From NCBI GenBank assembly GCA_050699055.1, contig JBOHCT010000074.1, forward strand, positions 1-18,464: a stretch of 18,464 nt of DNA. The letters run 5' to 3'. The notes beneath the pieces were generated by a model that made no database searches, was not told the DNA's origin, and saw nothing but the letters and a program-made list of their open reading frames with translations. Source of the stretch: JBOHCT01 sp050699055 (GTDB lineage Bacteria > Actinomycetota > Actinomycetes > Streptosporangiales > JBOHCT01). Made by a program: the position numbers and the translations under genes. Of this stretch, positions 14,248 to 18,464 are shown in pieces (positions within the stretch are counted from its first letter, which is position 1; the number at the start of each line of letters is the position of its first letter).

Positions 14248-15990
14248 ATGACACAGACACCGTCGGGTACCCATGCAGGAACTCAGGCCTTCCGCGGCGC
14301 GCGGGACCTGTTGTTCACCCATCGCGCGAACTACGAGGCCTGCTACCGCGACTTCCGCTGGCCGGATCTCGACGACTTCAACTGGGCGCTCGACTGGTTC
14401 GACGTCATGGCCCGGGGCAACGACCGGTTGGCCCTGTGGATCGTGGAACCCGACGGGAGCGAGGAGAAGCTGACGTTCGACCAGCTCGCGGCCCGCTCCG
14501 ACGAGGTCGCCGGATGGCTGCGCAGCCAGGGGGTACGGCGTGGGGACCGACTGCTGCTCATGCTCGGCAACGACGTCCCCCTGTGGGAGACGATCCTCGC
14601 CTCGATGAAGCTCGGTGCGGTGATCATCCCCGCCTCCACCCTCCTCCGGCCCGACGACCTGACAGACCGCGTCGAGCGCGGGAACGTGCGGCACGTCGTC
14701 GTCGGCGCCGCCGACACCGGGAAGTTCGCCGATGTCCCCAAGGGATGGACCCCGATCGTGGTCGGCGAGCCGGTCGAGGGGTGGCTGCGGTACACCGACG
14801 CGTACGAGTTCACCGGGGAGTTCTCCCCCGACGGGCCGACGAAGGCGAGCGACCCGCTGCTGCTGTACTTCACCTCCGGCACGACCGCGCAGCCGAAGCT
14901 CGTCGAGCACACCCACGCGTCCTACCCGGTCGGGCACCTGTCGACGATGTACTGGATCGGGATCCGCCCGGGCGACGTTCACCTCAACATCTCCTCCCCC
15001 GGCTGGGCGAAGCACGCGTGGAGCAACGTATTCGCGCCCTGGGACGCCGAGGCGACGGTGCTCATCGTCAGGTACGGCCGTTTCGACGCGACGACGATGA
15101 TGGACGCGGTCGCGCGCTGCGGGGTCACGACGTTCTGTGCGCCTCCAACCGTCTGGCGGCTGCTGGTCCAGGAGGACCTGAGCGCGTGGCGTACCTCGGT
15201 ACGCGAGGCGGCCTCGGCCGGCGAGCCACTGAATCCGGAGGTGATCGAGCAGGTCCGGCGGGCGTGGGACATCACGGTCCGCGACGGCTACGGCCAGACG
15301 GAGACGACCTGCCAGATCGGCAACCCGCCCGGGGCGGAGGTCGTTCTCGGGTCGATGGGCCGCCCGCTGCCGGGCTACTCGGTCGTGCTCGTCGATCCCG
15401 CGACGGGTGAGCGCGGCGCGGAGGGCGAGATCTGCCTGGACCTCGCAGGTCAGTCACTTGGGCGGCCGCTCGGGCTGATGACCGGGTACCGCGACGACGA
15501 CCGGCGCACGGCCGAGGTGATGCGCGACGGTGTCTACCACACCGGCGACGTCGGCCGCCGGGAGGACAACGGGTACATCACCTACGTCGGGCGCACCGAC
15601 GACGTCTTCAAGTCCTCCGACTACCGGATCTCGCCGTTCGAGCTGGAGAGCGTCCTGATCGAGCACGAGGCGGTGGCCGAGGCGGCGGTCGTCCCCTCGC
15701 CCGACCCGTTGCGGCTGTCCGTGCCCAAGGCCTACGTCATGGTGGCCGGCGGGTACGAACCGACGAGCGAGACCGCCTTCTCGATCCTGCGGTATGCCCG
15801 CGAGCACCTCGCGCCGTACAAGCGGGTCCGCAGGCTTGAGTTCGGCGAGCTGCCGAAGACGATCTCGGGCAAGATCCGCCGCGTCGAGCTGCGTGGGCGC
15901 GAGGACGAGCTGCACGGCCCGACGACCGAGGCCGCCGCTCGGGGTGAAGGCGAGTACTGGGAAGACGACTTCCCGACCCTCAAATCTTGA
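14248..15990 (+). CDS. Acyl-CoA synthetase, AMP-forming (medium-chain/acetyl-CoA synthetase-like)
   Basis: 580 residues of the ANL adenylating superfamily. P-loop-like YFTSGTTAQPK (207-217), GYGQTET (347-353), YHTGD with Asp 434, YVGRTDDVFKSSDYRISPFELE (446-467) and the C-terminal PKTISGKIRR with catalytic Lys 542 are all intact. It activates a carboxylate with ATP to an acyl-adenylate and then to acyl-CoA. The overall pattern (SPGWAKHAW, hinge RTDDVFKSSDYRI) is that of medium-chain acyl-CoA synthetases (MACS/ACSM-like). The exact acid is unknown; butyrate to medium-chain or aromatic acids are possible. There is no membrane segment, so it is cytosolic. ATG 14248 follows GGAGG at 4-nt spacing. 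It is divergent from sppA, 95 nt apart, and appears monocistronic. A succinate or aryl-acid specificity cannot be excluded. Confidence 0.9.
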   Translation: MTQTPSGTHAGTQAFRGARDLLFTHRANYEACYRDFRWPDLDDFNWALDWFDVMARGNDRLALWIVEPDGSEEKLTFDQLAARSDEVAGWLRSQGVRRGDRLLLMLGNDVPLWETILASMKLGAVIIPASTLLRPDDLTDRVERGNVRHVVVGAADTGKFADVPKGWTPIVVGEPVEGWLRYTDAYEFTGEFSPDGPTKASDPLLLYFTSGTTAQPKLVEHTHASYPVGHLSTMYWIGIRPGDVHLNISSPGWAKHAWSNVFAPWDAEATVLIVRYGRFDATTMMDAVARCGVTTFCAPPTVWRLLVQEDLSAWRTSVREAASAGEPLNPEVIEQVRRAWDITVRDGYGQTETTCQIGNPPGAEVVLGSMGRPLPGYSVVLVDPATGERGAEGEICLDLAGQSLGRPLGLMTGYRDDDRRTAEVMRDGVYHTGDVGRREDNGYITYVGRTDDVFKSSDYRISPFELESVLIEHEAVAEAAVVPSPDPLRLSVPKAYVMVAGGYEPTSETAFSILRYAREHLAPYKRVRRLEFGELPKTISGKIRRVELRGREDELHGPTTEAAARGEGEYWEDDFPTLKS

Positions 15991-16138
15991 GGTCAGGCGG
16001 GGGGTGGAGTGTTCAGGAGGGCGACGGTCCCTTATCGTGGGCCAAGACGTCGTCGTCCACGCGACGGCGAACGTGAACCGAGGCTCTAATGTTGGTGGAA
16101 GGCCCAGTGTTGGTCGAAGTGCTGCGAGGACCCCATAC

Positions 16139-17005
16139 GTGCTCGATATCGTCGGCGGAATGAGTCTCGGACTGCTCGGGGCGGTGTTCGCCGCCCTCTG
16201 CACGGGTTGCGCGGCCGTCCTGCAGGCGATAGGCGCCCGCCGGGTAACCGCGCATCACGTCGACCCCCGCCTCTTCCTCGCGCTGCTCAAGTCGTGGCCG
16301 TACGTCACGGGCCTCGCGCTCAACTGCACCGCGTTCGGGCTCTCGCTTGTCGCGTTGCGCAGCCTTCCGCTCTTCGTCGTTCAGGCGATCGTCGCCTCGA
16401 ACCTCGCGGTCGTCGCGGTGCTCGCCGCCTGCGTCCTGCGCGCGCGGTTGCGGGTACGCGACTGGGCCGCCGTCAGTGGGGTCATCGCCGGGCTCATCCT
16501 GCTGGTCCTCTCCGCCGACCCGGGTAACCCCGCTCACATGGCGACGACCGGCCAGTGGGCGCTGCTCGGCGCCGCGGTGGCGCTGGGCTGCACCATGCTC
16601 GTTCCCGGCCACAAGCTGCACGGCAAGGCCGCGCTCCTCGGGATGCTGGCCGGCCTCACCTACGGCATCGTCGGTGTCGCCTCACGCGTGCTGGGCGACG
16701 CGGCATCCGTGCACGGGCTGCTGCTCAACCCCGCGACGTACGCCCTCGGGCTCGGCGGCATCCTCGGCACGCTGCTGTACGCGTCAGCGGTGCAGCGAGG
16801 CTCGGTGACCTCAGCGTCAGCGATGACCATCGTCGGCCAGACTCTCGGCCCCGCCGTGGTCGGCTGGTTCCTGCTCGGTGACCACTCGCGTCCGGGGTTC
16901 ACGCTCATCGCGATCGCCGGGTTCGTCCTCACCGTGGCTGGCGCGGTCGCCCTTGCCCGCCACGCCCGCCACGGTCACATCGAGATCGGGCACCGACATT
17001 CCTGA
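16139..17005 (+). CDS. DMT/EamA-like integral membrane transporter
   Basis: 288 residues with about nine or ten hydrophobic helices over nearly the whole length and a short His-rich tail (HARHGHIEIGHRHS). The arrangement, the internal two-fold similarity and motifs such as ALRSLPLFVVQAIVASNLAVVAVL and GSVTSASAMTIVGQTLGPAVVGWFLLGD place it with DMT-superfamily proteins (EamA-like or NIPA-related). No substrate can be assigned; metabolite export or Mg-like cation transport are known in the superfamily. GTG 16139 was preferred because AGGA lies 8 nt upstream. ATG 16160, seven codons later, has only GGCGGA directly adjacent. The 148-nt gap after the acyl-CoA synthetase holds a possible -10 (TAATGT, 16087-16092), so it is likely transcribed on its own. 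The stop converges with the SDR gene, 13 nt apart. Confidence 0.82.
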   Translation: MLDIVGGMSLGLLGAVFAALCTGCAAVLQAIGARRVTAHHVDPRLFLALLKSWPYVTGLALNCTAFGLSLVALRSLPLFVVQAIVASNLAVVAVLAACVLRARLRVRDWAAVSGVIAGLILLVLSADPGNPAHMATTGQWALLGAAVALGCTMLVPGHKLHGKAALLGMLAGLTYGIVGVASRVLGDAASVHGLLLNPATYALGLGGILGTLLYASAVQRGSVTSASAMTIVGQTLGPAVVGWFLLGDHSRPGFTLIAIAGFVLTVAGAVALARHARHGHIEIGHRHS

Positions 17006-17018
17006 ACGGCGGGGACTC

Positions 17019-17816
17019 TCACCACAGCCGTGGTGGGCTGACCGCTTCCCTGCCCGGTACGCGGGGACCCGGGACACCGCCGAAGCGGTACGGCACCGTC
17101 TCACGTCCTGGCTGCACGACCCAGGCGCCGCCGGTCTCGGTGGAGAACAACGCGGCCTCGACCGCGGCCGCCACGCCGTCAGGGGACAGCAACGGGAACC
17201 CGGCGTCGACGAAGCCCTGACGGTGTTCCCCGAGCAGCGGCGTATCGACGAACCCGGGACACACGCAGGCGATCCGGACCCTGTCCGCCTCCAGCCGCGG
17301 CGCGAGAGCACGGACGAGCCCGACCACGGCGTGTTTGGTCATGCCGTACACCGGGTCCATCGGATACGCGACGAGCCCAGCGAGCGACGCGGTAGCCACG
17401 ATGGCCCCGCCTCCGGCCCGGCGCAGCGCGGGCAGCGCGGCGCGCACGCCGAAGTACACGCCGTCGACGTTGACACTGACCGCGTGTCGGTACCGCTCGG
17501 GGTCGAGGGCCGTCGGCTCGGGCTCACCCGCGTCGACGCCCGCGTTCAGGTGAACAAGGTCGAGACGACCGTAGGCGTCCTCGGCGGCCGCGACCGCTCG
17601 CTCGGACGCCGCCGGGTCGCGCACGTCCGCGCGTACGAAGACGCCGCCGACTTCGCTCGCGGCCTCCTCGCCGGCATCGGCATCGACGTCGACCACGACG
17701 ACACGAGCCGGACGAGCGGCGAGCCTACGCACCAGGGCGCGGCCGATCCCCGCGGCCCCTCCGGTCACGAGCAGGACGGGAGGATCGCTGGCAGAATCGC
17801 TGACAGGAGTGTTCAT
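17019..17816 (-). CDS. Short-chain dehydrogenase/reductase (SDR)
   Basis: 265 residues, a classical SDR. The cofactor-binding TGGAAGIG spans 18-25, with an acidic residue after strand 2 (VVVDVDAD), suggesting NAD(H) preference. NAGV is at 91-94, the structural Asn at 117 (VNVDG), Ser 144 (ATASLAG) and the catalytic Tyr 157 and Lys 161 in VYGMTK. The PGFVDTPL motif after strand 6 is normal. It oxidises or reduces an alcohol/carbonyl of unknown identity. The last 25 residues are Pro/Arg-rich and probably disordered. The ATG at 17816 has GGGAGG 3-4 nt upstream, which fixes the start. It stands alone on the minus strand, divergent from the VOC gene, with a 114-nt gap between them. Context gives no pathway. 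Confidence 0.92.
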   Translation of the reverse strand: MNTPVSDSASDPPVLLVTGGAAGIGRALVRRLAARPARVVVVDVDADAGEEAASEVGGVFVRADVRDPAASERAVAAAEDAYGRLDLVHLNAGVDAGEPEPTALDPERYRHAVSVNVDGVYFGVRAALPALRRAGGGAIVATASLAGLVAYPMDPVYGMTKHAVVGLVRALAPRLEADRVRIACVCPGFVDTPLLGEHRQGFVDAGFPLLSPDGVAAAVEAALFSTETGGAWVVQPGRETVPYRFGGVPGPRVPGREAVSPPRLW

Positions 17817-17882
17817 GGCCCTCCCACGCTACTCGGCTGATCGCTGCGGAGCACTCGTCGGTGGAATTGAGCGAGGGATCGT

Positions 17883-17899
17883 GGCCGGGCATCCCGGCC
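17883..17899. repeat. Short perfect inverted repeat GGCCGGG-CAT-CCCGGCC
   Basis: 7-bp arms with a 3-nt spacer in the divergent region between the SDR and VOC genes, 31 nt upstream of the VOC start. It could be an operator or a minor hairpin; chance is not excluded in DNA this GC-rich. Confidence 0.35.
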
Positions 17900-17930
17900 G
17901 GACCCGGTTCCGGCCGTCATCATGGGCCGC

Positions 17931-18314
17931 ATGGAGGTTCTCAGCAGTCGCGTGCTCCTACGCCCGACCGATCTCGAGCGCAGCCGTCGCTTCTACCGCG
18001 ACACGCTCGGGCTCGCCGTCTACCGGGAGTTCGAGACGCCCGCGGGTACTGGCACGGTGTTCTTCGCCGGGGGCGGGTTGCTGGAGGTGTCGGGTGGCTC
18101 GGAAGGGCGTCCCTCGCCCACGGTCCAGCTATGGTTTCAGGTACGCGACGCGTCCGAGGCGCACCGTTACCTGGTCGACCGCGGCGTACGGATCCTGCGC
18201 GAGCCGCGCAGAGAACCCTGGGGGCTGGTCGAGATGTGGATCGCCGACCCGGACGGTGTCAGGATCTGTGTCGTCCAGGTTCCCGACGACCACCCTTTGC
18301 GCTACCGTGCGTAA
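17931..18314 (+). CDS. VOC (glyoxalase/bleomycin-resistance/dioxygenase) family protein
   Basis: 127 residues, a single VOC unit with two beta-alpha-beta-beta-beta modules: RVLLRPTDLERSRRFYRDTLGL near the N-terminus, then GGLLEVSG, TVQLWFQVRDASEAHRYL and WGLVEMWIADPDGVRICVVQ. The glutamates of the metal site are in place (LLEV and VEMW), but the usual first His after strand 1 is replaced (RVLL rather than H-V), so metal-dependent catalysis is uncertain. Binding or resistance-type roles are as likely as lyase or dioxygenase activity. Start: ATG 17931 was taken because CATCAT lies 7 nt upstream and no ribosome-binding site is seen; ATG 17922, three codons earlier, is the alternative. The stop is 24 nt from the end of the group II intron. 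Confidence 0.85.
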   Translation: MEVLSSRVLLRPTDLERSRRFYRDTLGLAVYREFETPAGTGTVFFAGGGLLEVSGGSEGRPSPTVQLWFQVRDASEAHRYLVDRGVRILREPRREPWGLVEMWIADPDGVRICVVQVPDDHPLRYRA

Positions 18315-18338
18315 ACACGCAGAAATAGGCTGAAACTT

Positions 18339-18378
18339 ATCGCGGTAGGGACCGCCCTTGCGGGCGGCCCCCCGCACA
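18339..18378 (-). ncRNA. Group II intron domain VI with branch-point A
   Basis: Minus strand: CCGCCC, loop GCAA, GGGCGG, flanked by G-rich and TCCC/TACC arms. An unpaired A lies 8 nt from the 3' end (A in CCTACCGCGAT), the expected position of the branch-point adenosine. Alone, the stem could be mistaken for a terminator; no T-tract follows on either strand. Confidence 0.65.
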
Positions 18379-18411
18379 GATCCCAGCGTGCGCTACTAAC
18401 GCACTGGGCTC
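18379..18411 (-). ncRNA. Group II intron domain V
   Basis: A 33-nt hairpin. The 5' arm begins GAGCCCAGTGCG and contains the catalytic AGC triad; the 3' arm CGCACGCTGGGATC carries a 2-nt CG bulge between the CGCA and CTGGG pairings, as in canonical domain V. The loop is TTAGTAG rather than GAAA. One G.A mismatch occurs at the third pair. The complementarity and the bulge position were checked by hand. Confidence 0.75.
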
Positions 18412-18464
18412 TTGCCTTGGGTCAAACGCGAAGCCGCGCGTCGGGGAAGGGATGCATCACTTTG

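Larger units (their letters stand above)
18339..18464 (-). mobile_element. 3' end of a bacterial group II intron, running off the right edge
   Basis: On the minus strand the sequence ends with domain V, then domain VI and a terminal CTACCGCGAT, matching the 3' end of group II introns (AY terminus). The boundary with the 3' exon is placed after the complement of base 18339; the exon continues AAGTTTCAGCC. The reverse transcriptase/maturase ORF and domains I-IV would lie right of the window. Just before domain V, one minus-strand frame reads HPFPDARLRV followed by TGA, a possible C-terminus of that ORF, but it is too short to confirm. The intron is antisense to the VOC gene and does not interrupt it. 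Confidence 0.75.

Noticed and set aside
14153..14260. SppA start at GTG 14260
   Set aside because: It would overlap the divergent acyl-CoA synthetase start and adds 36 residues not expected for the family; GTG 14152 has a -10 at the leaderless distance.
18349..18370. Rho-independent terminator for the VOC gene (CCGCCC-TTGC-GGGCGG)
   Set aside because: No T-run follows; it is explained better as the domain VI stem of the group II intron on the minus strand.

Overview
The window is very GC-rich DNA with strongly G/C-biased third codon positions, GTG starts and short gaps between genes. Together with typically actinobacterial families (DUF3040 protein, LigB-type ATP-dependent DNA ligase, cytosolic SppA, an Amycolatopsis-like N-acylamino acid racemase, CydC), this points to a chromosomal segment of an actinomycete (Actinomycetota), perhaps Streptosporangiales-like. 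The family cannot be fixed from this sequence alone.

Layout, left to right. (1) 1-709: 3' end of cydC, convergent with 713-3667, a two-gene minus-strand unit of ligB followed by an SRPBCC/TIGR01777 epimerase. (2) 3744-5133: a conserved-looking protein of unknown function and a DUF3040 membrane protein, both minus. (3) 5248-8645: an M20 amidohydrolase (minus), divergent from a COG3375-type GNAT acyltransferase overlapping an N-succinylamino acid racemase/OSBS (plus). These are the three activities of the D- to L-amino acid conversion route known from Geobacillus. (4) 8655-10807: a class A beta-lactamase-like serine hydrolase (minus) divergent from an MFS transporter (plus). (5) 10878-12294: a decayed GH92 alpha-mannosidase, with most of the 5' catalytic part missing, two frameshifts, and a perfect LacI-type palindrome just upstream of the remnant. 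(6) 12437-15990: sppA (minus) divergent from a medium-chain-type acyl-CoA synthetase (plus). (7) 16139-18314: a DMT-like membrane protein, a convergent short-chain dehydrogenase and a VOC-family protein. (8) 18339-end: domains V and VI of a group II intron on the minus strand; the rest lies beyond the right edge.

The most interesting items are the compact amino-acid succinylation/racemisation/desuccinylation cluster, the unannounced group II intron 3' end, the GH92 remnant with its retained operator, a GC-rich short repeat (core CCGAAAGC) at two distant loci, and a recurrent TANNNT-N6/7-start arrangement indicating that several genes here are transcribed as leaderless mRNAs. No tRNA, rRNA or CRISPR array was seen, and no gene-free stretch exceeds about 150 bases.
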